Positions 1-9,330 are shown, numbered from the stretch's first letter. The stretch: DNA of 64,000 nucleotides from an uncultured Collinsella sp. (GCA_958403385.1 CATXXC010000005.1:1-64000), one strand, 5' to 3'. Notes: generated by a model not told the origin, from the sequence alone. A program made the numbers and translations.

Positions 1-357
1 AACTGGGAAAACGGCGCCCCCGGACCCCAGGAGGGGCCGCGGGGGCGTTCGGCTAGCTGCGGGAATGGCCTATTCGCTCAATGTGTTCGGCTGAGATCGG
101 AAATCAACCTATGGCACACGATAGGCCATGCCAACGCAAACATGGGACACATGGCCCACCTTTCGAGACTCCCGAGCAGCACAAGCTGGGGCATATCTAT
201 AAGTAAGGAACCCGTTGGGGAACGGCCGCGCAACGGCCACAAGCGATGAACGGAGGCATAAGTCGCACAGTACACAGAGACATCCGCCGCCAGCGCAATC
301 AGTACCCCAACAGCATGCGGCGCCGTGATGTCATCAGCAGACAAGGAGGACGCCACC
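1..357. other. gene-free region with hairpin and duplicated upstream motif
   Basis: No convincing gene ends or starts here. A GC-rich hairpin lies at 15-47 (CGCCCCC pairs with GGGGGCG), with no T-run after it, so terminator function is uncertain. A 19-bp sequence at 142-160 (GGGACACATGGCCCACC core) recurs at 1108-1126, upstream of the next paralogous gene. The short minus-strand frame over 78-497 overlaps the lipoprotein gene and is taken as a shadow. Confidence 0.5.
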
Positions 358-957
358 ATGATGAAAAAGACCCTATCAATCCTTTCCCTTTGCATCGCCC
401 TCTTTGCCGCGCTCGCCCTTGTGGGCTGCGGCGGGAGCGCATCGGGCGGCGGCAGCGCCCCCAAGAGCGAGAGCAAGGAAAAGGCCCCCGTCGCCAAGAA
501 GACCGACTACATCTGGTTTAAGGTCGAGATGCCCGAGGGCGTCGGCGTAAGCGACTCTGCCGGCAAGAATGCCGACAGGGTCCAGCTCACCTTCCCCGAA
601 GACGAGAACGCCTCGGCCGATCGCTTTATCCCCGTTTGGAAAAAAGCGCTGACGGCCGAGGAATCCCACGCCGACCAGGCGGAAAAGAAGGGGGATACGT
701 TCCAGTGGAAGGATGGCGGGTCCGTCGAGTATAACGGCAGGACGTGGCTCGTCGGAACATACGAGGACAACAGCGGCATCTCAACCATGCTTTTTACCGA
801 TGTTGAGCCGGGAAGCGTCTACGTCCTCATCTCGAACTTCGACCAGCACAAGAAAGAAGCCGAGGCACTCCTCAACTCCATCGAGTTCCCCGATGACATG
901 GAAGAGGCAGTTTCCGAGGCACGCGAAGTCGAGATTTCGAGCATCGAGATCAAGTAA
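358..957 (+). CDS. lipoprotein, paralogue 1 of a tandem pair
   Basis: Predicted secreted lipoprotein of about 199 residues, function unknown. The start at 358 follows an AAGGAGGA ribosome site at 343-350; a second ATG comes directly after. The N-terminus is a lipoprotein signal: two lysines, a hydrophobic stretch and the lipobox LVGC, so the mature protein should be anchored by its cysteine on the outer face of the membrane. A Gly/Ser/Lys linker follows, then a soluble domain with a YIWFKVEMPEG start and conserved FTDV and SVYV strands. It is clearly paralogous to the next gene (same signal peptide, same IWFKVE, DRFIPV and SIEIK end). I do not recognise a characterised family. A strong terminator follows, so it is probably monocistronic. 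Confidence 0.85.
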   Translation: MMKKTLSILSLCIALFAALALVGCGGSASGGGSAPKSESKEKAPVAKKTDYIWFKVEMPEGVGVSDSAGKNADRVQLTFPEDENASADRFIPVWKKALTAEESHADQAEKKGDTFQWKDGGSVEYNGRTWLVGTYEDNSGISTMLFTDVEPGSVYVLISNFDQHKKEAEALLNSIEFPDDMEEAVSEAREVEISSIEIK

Positions 958-1026
958 CGGGACACCCGCACGCGCCTACGCGCACCCGCGCACATGCGCC
1001 CCATTAAAACAACGGGCGCCCAACCC

Positions 1027-1061
1027 GGGGAGGGCCGACAGCACCGGCCCTCCCCTCTTTT
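1027..1061 (+). terminator. rho-independent terminator of lipoprotein 1
   Basis: An 11-bp perfect stem (1027-1037 with 1045-1055), a 7-base loop and a TCTTTT tail lie 70 bases after the stop codon. Confidence 0.85.
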
Positions 1062-1198
1062 GGACCCGTGCATATTGCCACTTAACGGCGCAAATCCGGC
1101 CCTCAGAATGGGACACATGGCCCACCCTAGCGAGCCGTCCACGCGTACAGTAAAGGCAGGTAATCCATGGGCGGTTACAGATCGAGGAGGACACGACC

Positions 1199-1792
1199 AT
1201 GAAAAAGAAGGCCTTTGCGATTCTCACCCTCTGCATCAGTCTCTTTGCCGCGGTTGCCCTGGTGGGCTGCGGTGGCAGCGGCGGCGCTACCGGCAGTGGA
1301 GGTGGCGGCGGAGCAGAAAAGCCAGCCGTGGATATGAGGACCGACTTCATTTGGTTTAAGGTCGAGGTCCCCGAGGGCGTCGAGATCACCGACGTCGCAG
1401 GCGACACCGCCGACAGGGCCCAGTTTAAGTTCACCGAGAGCGAGCACGCCAGCGATCGCTTCATCCCCGTCTTCGACTCTGACAAGAACGCCGATGAACT
1501 GTTCGACTACGAGGCAAAGTGGAATGCCAGCTTTGAGTGGACCGAGAATGACCCCGTCAAGTACAACGGCAAGACTTGGCGCAACGCTTCCTATACACAC
1601 TCGGGCGGCGTAACGACCGAATACTTCACCGACGTTGACGGCGGCAGTGTGTATGTGCGTATCGACAACGTCGAGGAGCACAAGGACGCCGTCGAGACCA
1701 TGATGAAGTCTCTGGAATTTGCCGACGACATCGCCGAGGCCAAGACCGAGGCCATGGACGTCAAGCTCGACGATATCGAGATCAAGCGCTAA
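1199..1792 (+). CDS. lipoprotein, paralogue 2 of a tandem pair
   Basis: Predicted secreted lipoprotein of 197 residues, function unknown, and a diverged duplicate of the gene before it. The ATG at 1199 follows a GAGGAGG ribosome site. The signal peptide ends in the lipobox LVGC, followed by a Gly-rich linker and a domain with FIWFKVEVPEG, DRFIPVF, YNGKTW, FTDV and SVYV motifs, all matched in paralogue 1. The end, DDIEIKR, is also shared. Each copy has its own upstream motif and terminator, so the whole transcription unit appears to have been duplicated. Substrate or partner is unknown. Confidence 0.85.
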   Translation: MKKKAFAILTLCISLFAAVALVGCGGSGGATGSGGGGGAEKPAVDMRTDFIWFKVEVPEGVEITDVAGDTADRAQFKFTESEHASDRFIPVFDSDKNADELFDYEAKWNASFEWTENDPVKYNGKTWRNASYTHSGGVTTEYFTDVDGGSVYVRIDNVEEHKDAVETMMKSLEFADDIAEAKTEAMDVKLDDIEIKR

Positions 1793-1864
1793 GCGACTGG
1801 CGAGCGCAACGGGAAACACGGTCGCAGTGCAAACAAGCGACGGTACCCCAGCGCTTCGTACCCA

Positions 1865-1896
1865 GGGAGGGCCGGTAAACCGACCCTCCCTTTCTT
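1865..1896 (+). terminator. rho-independent terminator of lipoprotein 2
   Basis: Stem 1865-1875 with 1880-1890 (one mismatch), TAAA loop, then TTTCTT. It resembles the terminator of the first paralogue. Confidence 0.8.
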
Positions 1897-2097
1897 ATGC
1901 CTGTAGCCGACGAACGCGAGGATGCCGGACGCCGGAACCGCCCCAAATGTGGCAACAGTACGAAAACGACAAACACCCCAACACGTCCGCCCACCGATTT
2001 ATTGCGCCGCGCAGACAATTAAACCAGCATCTTTAAACATCTGGGCAGTATAGTGACCAAAACTATCGCATAACCGCACTCTGCGAATGGAGAAGTT

Positions 2098-4587
2098 ATG
2101 ACCGAACACCATGCCATCAGCCGCCGAGCGTTTACGCTGGGCCTAGGGCTTGCGGCGTTGTCACCACTTGCAAGCCTGCCCGAAACCGCAGCGCCGGGCA
2201 TTCCCCTGCGAGCGGCATTTGCAGACAACACACCCGCACCGTCGGACAGCCTCCACAATTTCGTCATTCGCCTTCGCCCCGCGGGCTATTTTCGCACCGC
2301 GAGCGTCAACCAAGACGGCAACGTTCGCGGCAACGTCTGTCACCTGTTTAACGACGGCACGTCCAGCAAGCTCATCCTTGAGAACGTAACGACCAAGAAT
2401 GACGATACAAACTGGTACGCCATCCGCACCTTGCTCAATTTCGAAGAGCATAAAAAGACGGGCTACAGCATTTGGTCGGTCGACGACGACTCGGACAAAG
2501 ATGGAAAGGTCATCCACGTATGGGGCGGCGAGTATGACAACAAGCCCAGCCGCGCTTTTGCGTTCGAGCGTCAATCAAACGGAACCTACATCATCCGAGA
2601 CCGCACGGTCGAGAAAGAAACCGAGAAAAAAGACATTAAGTACCTGGCAATAGAATCGAACGGCAAAGACCAGGACAACAATAAGATCTGCCATAAGAGT
2701 AAGAGCATTCCGTGGGAGCTCGAACTTATCGGTTACGACATGAAAAAGAACGATGCCACGGTTAGCAGCCTCGACTGGATCACGTACAGCAGCTACGTCG
2801 ACGGACCATGTTGGATGAAATACGTCGACGACAACAAGTTCCTCGACGAGCTGAGCATCCCGGGTACGCACGATTCGGGCACCTGCAGCGTGGACAACGA
2901 CACTGAGCCCCAATCCTCGCAAGTAAAATGCCAGCAGGATTACATTCCCACGCAGTTGCTCGAAGGCATTCGCTATTTCGATATCCGGCTCGGAAAGGGC
3001 GATGACCCCGGCATCGACCACGGGATTTTCTACCTACTCAAAAAAGACGGGAACTATCTGCATCTCTCCGATGTCATAGGCTACTTCAAAACGTTTTTGA
3101 ACGAAAACCCGACAGAAGCGCTCATCATGCTTGTATCACGAGGCAACGACGAGGCTACCGACGAAAGTGTTACGACGGCTTTCGCCAAGGTTTTGGACGA
3201 CAACCCCAAACTGTTCTATACGTCGAGCCGCGTTCCCACACTGGGCGAGGTGCGCGGAAAGATCGTCCTGCTACGTCGATTTGGACTCGACGGCGACAGC
3301 GTAAGCGGCCACACGTGGGGACTCGACCTCACCGAATGGGATAACAAAATCGCAGTGCACACCGACAGCAGTTCCATGTGTCTCGTCCAAGACGCGCGGG
3401 GCTTTGAAGCCGCGGGGGAAACAGGCGACAAAGAGCCCTATTGCACCAAGGTATACGCCCAGGACAAGTACAAACTCACGGGAACCGACAAGCTCAGCTG
3501 GGTCGATAATGCGCTGAAGGAAACGACCGGGCGCACGCGCAACGAGGTAGATGTCGAGGACGATAACGGGGCCAAGGAGAAAGTCCTGGAGCGTTGCTGG
3601 TCTATCAACTACACCAGCTGCACGGGCTTGTCGCACGGAGGCAATCCTTTTACCTCGGCACGAGTAGTCAACGAGCATCTGTATAAGAGCCCGTACATCA
3701 ATCCCAGCGGCATCGAGGATACAAAGTCAGATTACCTCAAGCACATTGGCATCATCGCATCCGACTTTGTTGATGCGGCGCTGGCCCGGAGCATCTACCA
3801 GCGCAATTACAATTACGATACGAAGCACACGCAGTCGGCTTCGTGCTGCCTCCCGACCCGCATGCGCATGACGTACGGCGACTCGCTGAGCGATGCCTCG
3901 CTCCAGGATGGCAAGACCGTTGGCGAGGGCCATTTCCGCCTTGTCGACAGCAGCAACGTACTCAACGTGGCGGCTTCGGGCCATGCGTTTACCATCGAAT
4001 ACGTGGATGTCGACGCCTTGGGCAACGAGACCGTTACGGGGCTGCAGGGATCCGTGCCCATCGATATCGATCCGCGCGCACTGACACCCCACTTTGAGGG
4101 GCTCGAAGGCCTTAAGGCCGGCGAGGATGTGCGCACAAAGGTCGCGGCGCTGCTCGAGGGCAAACTCGAAAACGATGCCTGCACGGCTCAGCTCGAGTTT
4201 GTGCACGACGCGGACGGCGCTCCGGGCACGGCAATGGTCGAGGGCGAGGCATTTACCGCGGGAACGTACTGGGTGCGCGCGAACGGTCTTTTGGGCGACG
4301 CGGCGCAAAACTACAAGCTTGCTAATGACGGAGCCGCGAGCTTTACCGTAGCGGCCTCGAGCAGTGCAGGCGGCACCGACACCGACGGTGGCACGGGTTC
4401 CAACGCAGGCAGCGCTGATAAGAACGGTAAGGGCAACAAGGGCAAGAACTCGGGCGGAAAACTCGCCGACACGGGCGACGGCTCCGGCATTGCCGCCGGG
4501 CTCGCTGCCGCCGCCGTAGCGACAACGGTCGCCGGCGCGGCAATGCTTGCCAACGACCGCGAAAACGCTGGGGACGGTAGCGAATAG
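2098..4587 (+). CDS. Tat-exported, sortase-anchored PI-PLC-like phosphodiesterase
   Basis: Surface protein of 829 residues. The start is preceded by GGAGAAG. The N-terminus carries a twin-arginine signal (SRRAFTLGL) with likely cleavage after AFA near residue 43. Residues ~48-215 are rich in short aromatic strands and look like a beta-trefoil (ricin-type) carbohydrate-binding module; this is a weak call. Residues ~230-560 form a phosphatidylinositol-specific phospholipase C X-type barrel: IPGTHDSG holds the first catalytic His (258) and DHG the second (308). The rest is a repeat-like beta region. The C-terminus has a Gly/Lys linker, a LADTG sorting motif, a hydrophobic helix and a charged tail, so it should be linked to peptidoglycan by a sortase. 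Likely substrate is a phosphoinositide or glycosylphosphatidylinositol, possibly from the host. Combined Tat and sortase routing is less usual. Confidence 0.85.
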   Translation: MTEHHAISRRAFTLGLGLAALSPLASLPETAAPGIPLRAAFADNTPAPSDSLHNFVIRLRPAGYFRTASVNQDGNVRGNVCHLFNDGTSSKLILENVTTKNDDTNWYAIRTLLNFEEHKKTGYSIWSVDDDSDKDGKVIHVWGGEYDNKPSRAFAFERQSNGTYIIRDRTVEKETEKKDIKYLAIESNGKDQDNNKICHKSKSIPWELELIGYDMKKNDATVSSLDWITYSSYVDGPCWMKYVDDNKFLDELSIPGTHDSGTCSVDNDTEPQSSQVKCQQDYIPTQLLEGIRYFDIRLGKGDDPGIDHGIFYLLKKDGNYLHLSDVIGYFKTFLNENPTEALIMLVSRGNDEATDESVTTAFAKVLDDNPKLFYTSSRVPTLGEVRGKIVLLRRFGLDGDSVSGHTWGLDLTEWDNKIAVHTDSSSMCLVQDARGFEAAGETGDKEPYCTKVYAQDKYKLTGTDKLSWVDNALKETTGRTRNEVDVEDDNGAKEKVLERCWSINYTSCTGLSHGGNPFTSARVVNEHLYKSPYINPSGIEDTKSDYLKHIGIIASDFVDAALARSIYQRNYNYDTKHTQSASCCLPTRMRMTYGDSLSDASLQDGKTVGEGHFRLVDSSNVLNVAASGHAFTIEYVDVDALGNETVTGLQGSVPIDIDPRALTPHFEGLEGLKAGEDVRTKVAALLEGKLENDACTAQLEFVHDADGAPGTAMVEGEAFTAGTYWVRANGLLGDAAQNYKLANDGAASFTVAASSSAGGTDTDGGTGSNAGSADKNGKGNKGKNSGGKLADTGDGSGIAAGLAAAAVATTVAGAAMLANDRENAGDGSE

Positions 4588-4619
4588 GCAAGCCGGCCTT
4601 TTAGACACATCGACTCAAT

Positions 4620-4655
4620 GGGGGCGCAGGACACCGTTCTGTGCCCCCGATTTTT
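4620..4655 (+). terminator. terminator after the PI-PLC-like gene
   Basis: A 10-bp stem (4620-4629 with 4639-4648, one G-U pair) is followed by GATTTTT. Confidence 0.8.
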
Positions 4656-4680
4656 ACCTTGGCCCAAACGCCGCCATAGG

Positions 4681-4950
4681 CTACATCACCATGTTCAGCG
4701 CGTTAACAAACTCCTGGGCCTTCGCACGGCTGCTCAGGCTAAAAACACAAGCAGTCAACAGCCTGTTACGCAGAAAAACATCGCGGCCCTTGATCCTGTT
4801 GACCCCCGTAATGTCCTTAAGATAGACAATCTCGGTGTGCTTGCCACCAAAAGTGCCCTTCTTGAGCACCTCAATACGGTTGGGGTAGATCTTGACGTCT
4901 TTATACCTACCCGAACCTTTGTCCTGGAATAGCAGCGTGTTATTGTCCAT
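4681..4950 (-). CDS. small PH-like domain protein
   Basis: Small soluble protein of 89 residues, convergent with the PI-PLC-like gene. The sequence has alternating strands (LLFQDKGSGRYKDVKIYPNRIEVL, TEIVYLKDITGV) and a C-terminal helix (AKAQEFVNAL), the layout of a bacterial PH-like fold. I chose the ATG at 4950 because GGGAG lies 8 bases upstream; a GTG at 4995 in frame would add 15 residues and has a poorer ribosome site. Ligand and role are unknown. Confidence 0.65.
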   Translation of the reverse strand: MDNNTLLFQDKGSGRYKDVKIYPNRIEVLKKGTFGGKHTEIVYLKDITGVNRIKGRDVFLRNRLLTACVFSLSSRAKAQEFVNALNMVM

Positions 4951-5117
4951 ACGCGTCACTCCCGTGGGATTCGCTAAAACTGCCTCTATGGTCACATTTT
5001 AGTCACCGCAAGGCCCCATGCGAAGATGTCAGACAGCACAGCAATTCGTGTCCGCGCGAGGCTTTAAACTAAATGCGATAAAGACGCATTCCACAAAAGG
5101 AAAGTGGGGCGACAGTG

Positions 5118-6167
5118 ATGGGCGAACTGGTAAACCGTGGAGAATCGGCAATCGTGCCCGAAGGTTTTTACAAGCAGGTCTCCTCGATTCTCAACGCCGC
5201 TCGCGACAAGGCCTATACCGCCGTTAACTTTGCGATGGTTGAGGCATATTGGGAGATCGGCAAGAGTATTGTTGATGAACAGGGCGGAGAGGGGCGCGCC
5301 AAGTATGGCGATGCACTGATCGACGAACTTGCCGTTAGATTGACTAAGGATTTTGGCAGAGGCTTCAACGCCAGAAGCTTAAGATACATGCGTCAGTTTT
5401 ATCTTGCGTTCCCAATCCGGAACGCGCTGCGTTCCGAATTGAATTGGACACATTACCGCAGGTTATCGCGTATAACCGACCCTGATGCTCGAACATGGTA
5501 CATGAACGAATGCGCCGATTCTCGTTGGAGCACGCGTCAGCTCGAACGCCAGATCAACACTATGTTCCGCGAGCGCCTACTTGCCAGCAAGGACAAGGAG
5601 GCCGTCACCCAGGAAATCCAAAAGAGCGCCCCGGCTCGTCGCCCCGAGGATATCATCCGCGACCCATATGTACTGGAGTTTTTAGGTTTCTCGGACGATA
5701 CTGCGTTTCGCGAGAGCGATCTAGAGCAGGCGCTCATCACGCATCTTCAGAAGTTCCTGCTGGAGCTTGGCCGTGGTTTCGCTTTCGAGGCGCGCCAAAC
5801 GCGCATCACCTTTGATGGGCGCCATTTCTATATTGACCTTGTTTTTTACAACTATCTGATGCGCTGCTTCGTGCTCATCGACCTTAAGACGGACGACCTT
5901 ACGCATCAGGACCTGGGCCAGATGCAAATGTATGTGAACTACTACACGCGCGAGCTCATGAACGAAGGCGACAATCCGCCCATAGGCATCGTGCTCTGCG
6001 CGGACAAAAGCGATTCGATTGTCGAGTACACGCTGCCCGAAGACAACGACCAAGTGTTTACCGCCAAATACCTGCCGTATCTTCCAAGCAAGGAAGAGCT
6101 GGCGCGCGAGCTGAGTGCCGAGTACCGCGCCATCAACGAAGCGACTAATGGCGAAACGCAAGGGTAG
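5118..6167 (+). CDS. DUF1016 / PD-(D/E)XK nuclease domain protein (YhcG-like)
   Basis: Protein of 349 residues of the YhcG/DUF1016 type. The N-terminal part (~10-160) is the helical DUF1016 N-terminal region (VNFAMVEAYWEIGKSIV, then ARSLRYMRQFYLAFP). The C-terminal part is a PD-(D/E)XK nuclease fold: FYIDLVFYN supplies the Asp and VLIDLKTD the E/D-X-K element, followed by GQMQMYVNYY. In other bacteria such genes often sit beside restriction or toxin-antitoxin genes; here none is adjacent, so it is an orphan. A GTG three bases earlier (5115) is an alternative start. It was probably acquired horizontally, but base composition was not measured. Confidence 0.85.
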   Translation: MGELVNRGESAIVPEGFYKQVSSILNAARDKAYTAVNFAMVEAYWEIGKSIVDEQGGEGRAKYGDALIDELAVRLTKDFGRGFNARSLRYMRQFYLAFPIRNALRSELNWTHYRRLSRITDPDARTWYMNECADSRWSTRQLERQINTMFRERLLASKDKEAVTQEIQKSAPARRPEDIIRDPYVLEFLGFSDDTAFRESDLEQALITHLQKFLLELGRGFAFEARQTRITFDGRHFYIDLVFYNYLMRCFVLIDLKTDDLTHQDLGQMQMYVNYYTRELMNEGDNPPIGIVLCADKSDSIVEYTLPEDNDQVFTAKYLPYLPSKEELARELSAEYRAINEATNGETQG

Positions 6168-6322
6168 CAGCACGTTGCGACCGAAGCCACCGCAGCCGTC
6201 GCAGGCGCACTCGCGGTTGCGACGCACGCTACGAAACAATACCGGTCATGGACGCCGGCAACGACATTCTAGCCGTGGCTGGCGAGCGTGACCTGACAGG
6301 CAAAGACGCGGCCTTCGTCTGA
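6168..6322 (+). pseudogene. possible remnant of a coding sequence with a frameshift
   Basis: Directly after the nuclease stop, a frame reads HVATEATAAVAGALAVATHA. A -1 shift near 6238 joins it to PVMDAGNDILAVAGERDLTG ending at a stop at 6320-6322, just before a terminator hairpin. The two halves look like one protein end split by a frameshift. I do not recognise the family, and chance is possible in GC-rich DNA. Confidence 0.25.
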
Positions 6323-6592
6323 TGTGGGTCCATTGGCTGCCACAGAAAAGGGCCGGTTGCAGCCGGCCCTTTAGACGATAATACCTGCGTTGCCCGCGCT
6401 TCCGAAGTGTGACTAGCTGAGGAGCGGGTTCCGCGGCACAACCTGATTTTACCCAGTGAGGAGGCTCTTTTGCAGCCGCTCCACTGTTTATTTACATCTG
6501 GCACCCTCAAACAATCAGACGGCAGCCCGCACTCCTGAGAGCTGCCCCGCACCCCCGGCCATCACCTTACGGCAACAACCGGTGCTACTCCC
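6323..6592. other. intergenic region with a hairpin
   Basis: Apart from the hairpin at 6347-6372 nothing recognisable is seen here. Both short minus-strand frames lack credible ribosome sites. Confidence 0.4.
6347..6372 (+). terminator. hairpin terminator
   Basis: A perfect 10-bp stem AAAGGGCCGG (6347-6356) pairs with CCGGCCCTTT (6363-6372). A- and T-runs are within the stem, so it could act in both directions. Confidence 0.6.
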
Positions 6593-7930
6593 CTACTTCC
6601 CAAATAGCGCACCCAGCAGACCGCGGCGTTTGGGCTTCTCCTCTCGGTAGGAACCCTCGACGGCGGCTGCAACCTGGCGCGGTTGCTCGCCGCCTCCACG
6701 GCGCACGATCTGGTACAGGAAGGGCGATTTAACGTATTTGACCTCGAAGGGCGTGGCGTGCACGGTGCTCTCACCGGACAGATGCAGGCTCGGGCTGAGC
6801 GGCGCAACGATATGCGTTTCGCGCTTGTCGCTAAACACCACCGCGGCCGCGCGGCCCGTCTGGCCGTTTACGGCAATGCGCACCTGCTCGCCATCGCGGC
6901 CGTCTGTCGCCGGACGATCGACAAAGTAGACCGGCACCATCACCAGGCCGTCCTTATGTTTGCGGGCCTTGCGCGCCCACATGCGAATGCTCTTTTTATT
7001 GAGCCCCAGTACAGCCTCGGCGTCGTTGCCCGCAACGTCGAGCGCCAACTTATCAATGACCACCTGGTCCTTGGTAGACGCATCGACTGAGACAACGCGA
7101 AAGTCACCTTCCTGCATGGCGGGATCGAACGGACCGACCTTGGCAAAGTCCCACGGCTCCAAAATGCCCATGAGGCGAACGTCCAGGTAGTTTGCCCTGG
7201 GGTATGCCCAGTCGAGCACCTCGTAGTACACCAAGGCCTCCTTGCTCAGGCCCTTGCCCGGGAAGCTCGCCATCATGCGCAAGTCCGCCAGCGCCATGGG
7301 GAAATAGAAGAGCATCATGTCGTTTTGGATCGCGTCTTCCACGTCGTGCCCGGCAAAGGCATCCGGATACTGGCGCACCAGCTGCAGCGCGTTGGCACGT
7401 GCCTGCTGCGGCGAGATTTCGCAGGGAATACCCTGCTCGGGCACATACTCCGCACCAACGCCCATGGTCAGGCGCTTGCTAAACGTCCCCGGCTTGAGCA
7501 GGTCCGCAATGCCGATCTTATTGCCGCAGGACGGGCACTCAAACACACACTGCGTTGACTCGCCCTCAAAGGACGCTCCGCAGAAGGGGCAAGGAATGCT
7601 CACATGCGTGGCCTCTTGGAACTCCTGCGCCGTGCCGCGATCCTCCCACAGCAGATGTTCCAGGACCGACTGATTGCGCCAGTGCGCATTGAAGAAATAC
7701 CAGTCCGGGTCCTGCGGGCGCTCGAGTTGCGACACATGCGTGAGTTTGAGCAGTCCATCCACCACCGTCAACGGCGTATGGCGAATACCCAAAGCGCTCT
7801 TGGGCTCTCCGGCGTCCGCCTGCCACGGAACCACCGTGCCGCAATAGGCGCACTCAAAGCTGCGCTTAGCCTGGTGCGAGTACATAGGGCCGCCGCAGTT
7901 TTGACATTTTATGGCAAACATCTCGTCCAT
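6593..7930 (-). CDS. TFIIB-type zinc-ribbon protein
   Basis: Cytoplasmic protein of 445 residues. The start at 7930 (MDEMFAIKCQNCGG) is set by an AAAGGAGGAC ribosome site; an upstream in-frame start at 7981 lacks one. Two zinc ribbons are visible: CQNC...CAYC near residues 9-27 and CPFC...CPSC near residues 120-140. The long remainder (YFPMALADLRMMASFPGKG and AVNGQTGRAAAVVF) has no transmembrane segment. It resembles the large zinc-ribbon hypotheticals common in Actinobacteria, some found near phage-shock or vesicle-like genes. The biochemical role is unknown. Its neighbour is a divergently transcribed metal transporter, which may be chance. Confidence 0.75.
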   Translation of the reverse strand: MDEMFAIKCQNCGGPMYSHQAKRSFECAYCGTVVPWQADAGEPKSALGIRHTPLTVVDGLLKLTHVSQLERPQDPDWYFFNAHWRNQSVLEHLLWEDRGTAQEFQEATHVSIPCPFCGASFEGESTQCVFECPSCGNKIGIADLLKPGTFSKRLTMGVGAEYVPEQGIPCEISPQQARANALQLVRQYPDAFAGHDVEDAIQNDMMLFYFPMALADLRMMASFPGKGLSKEALVYYEVLDWAYPRANYLDVRLMGILEPWDFAKVGPFDPAMQEGDFRVVSVDASTKDQVVIDKLALDVAGNDAEAVLGLNKKSIRMWARKARKHKDGLVMVPVYFVDRPATDGRDGEQVRIAVNGQTGRAAAVVFSDKRETHIVAPLSPSLHLSGESTVHATPFEVKYVKSPFLYQIVRRGGGEQPRQVAAAVEGSYREEKPKRRGLLGALFGK

Positions 7931-8148
7931 GGAAACGTCCTCCTTTGCACAGGGGCTGTCGACATTAAGTATGTCGAGCAAGCAGGCACATGCCCATACC
8001 CATGTGGCCCAAAATGGACCACCCAGGCAGACGAGAAGGCTCGTTCGTTAGCACCGGCAGACTATTGCTGCATTTTCTGAGCATCGGCGCACGGCGCCCC
8101 CGTGCGAGCTACACTATCCCCTTAAACATGATTGTGAGGACGACCGCT

Positions 8149-9330
8149 ATGCTATTTGTAAATCGGCTGGTACATACGCTTGTTCCCGGCAGCGAGAGCG
8201 AGCCGGTCGATGCATCTTGCCGCACCAACGCGGGCTTTTCCGCAAGCCTCGTCTGCATTGGCCTCAACATCACCCTGTGCCTGGCCAAGGGCATCGCGGG
8301 TCTGCTCGCCGGCTCCGTCTCCCTCATCGCCGACGCTTTCAACAACCTCTCCGATGCCTCGAGCAACATTGTGAGCCTGCTCGGTTTCCGCCTTGCCAGC
8401 CGCCCGGCAGACGAAGGCCACCCCTATGGTCACGGCCGCTACGAGTACCTAGCCGGCCTGTTCGTCGCCGTCCTGGTTTGCGCCGTCGGCATCAACCTGA
8501 TTCTCGAGTCGGTCACCAAGATCATCAAGCCCTCGCCCACCGCTTACACGTTTATTTCCCTTGCGGCACTGGCTACGTCCATGCTCGTTAAGCTCTGGAT
8601 GGCAGCGTTCAACCGCACGCTGGGCAACCGCATCGATTCCGAGACACTCATCGCCACGGCGCAGGACTCCAAAAACGACGTCATCACCTCGGGCTCGGTC
8701 TTAGCGGCGGCGCTTATTTCGCAAGCGACAGGCTTTGACCTCGACGGCTGGGCGGGCCTGGGCGTGGGCATCTTCATTTGCATCAGCGGCATGGGCCTGG
8801 TGCGCGACGCCATCAGCCCGTTGCTGGGGCAAGCGCCCGACCCCAAGCTCGTCCAGGCAATCCGCGACAAGATCATGTCCTATCCGCAGGTCCTGGGCAC
8901 ACACGACCTCATGGTGCACGACTACGGCCCCGGCCGTCAGTTTGCCAGCGCACACGTGGAAATGCCCGGCGAGGGCGATGCCTTTGAGCACCACGAGATT
9001 CTGGACACCATCGAACACGATATCAAGCATCAGATGGGCATCGGTATCACGCTACACTGCGACCCCATCGCCACCACCGGCGACGACCTGCGCGGCTGGG
9101 TCAAGCGCGGCATCATGCAGATCGATCCTGCGCTCTCCATCCACGACCTGCACGAGCACGATGGCTTTGTGTCATTTGACCTTGTGCGTCCCGACGGCTT
9201 TGACATATCCGACGAGGAGCTGCTGGGGCTCGTCACGCGCATCGTGCACGAGCGCCGACCCGATGCCTCATGCGTCGTTACGTTTGACTCGGGCTTTAGC
9301 TCGCCCGACCGTCCGGCCGAGCAGCTGTAG
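8149..9330 (+). CDS. cation diffusion facilitator (CDF) family transporter
   Basis: Inner-membrane divalent cation/proton antiporter of 393 residues, probably exporting Zn, Fe, Mn or similar metal. The start at 8149 (MLFVNRLVHTL) follows GTGAGGA at 8134-8140. It has the six-helix CDF layout: ITLCLAKGIAGLLAGSVSLIADAFNNLSDASSN supplies the metal-site DxxxD of helix 2, and HPYGHGRYEYLAGL the conserved HP-GHGR turn. The cytoplasmic C-terminal domain (from about residue 210) has the ferredoxin-like region with several His. It is longer than the ~300-residue norm because of a second C-terminal part (IHDLHEHDGFVSFDLV). It converges on the next gene with only 12 bases between stops. Confidence 0.9.
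   Translation: MLFVNRLVHTLVPGSESEPVDASCRTNAGFSASLVCIGLNITLCLAKGIAGLLAGSVSLIADAFNNLSDASSNIVSLLGFRLASRPADEGHPYGHGRYEYLAGLFVAVLVCAVGINLILESVTKIIKPSPTAYTFISLAALATSMLVKLWMAAFNRTLGNRIDSETLIATAQDSKNDVITSGSVLAAALISQATGFDLDGWAGLGVGIFICISGMGLVRDAISPLLGQAPDPKLVQAIRDKIMSYPQVLGTHDLMVHDYGPGRQFASAHVEMPGEGDAFEHHEILDTIEHDIKHQMGIGITLHCDPIATTGDDLRGWVKRGIMQIDPALSIHDLHEHDGFVSFDLVRPDGFDISDEELLGLVTRIVHERRPDASCVVTFDSGFSSPDRPAEQL

Noticed and set aside
78..497. minus-strand 139-codon frame at the window start
   Set aside because: It overlaps the lipoprotein gene with its good ribosome site and shows no recognisable domain.
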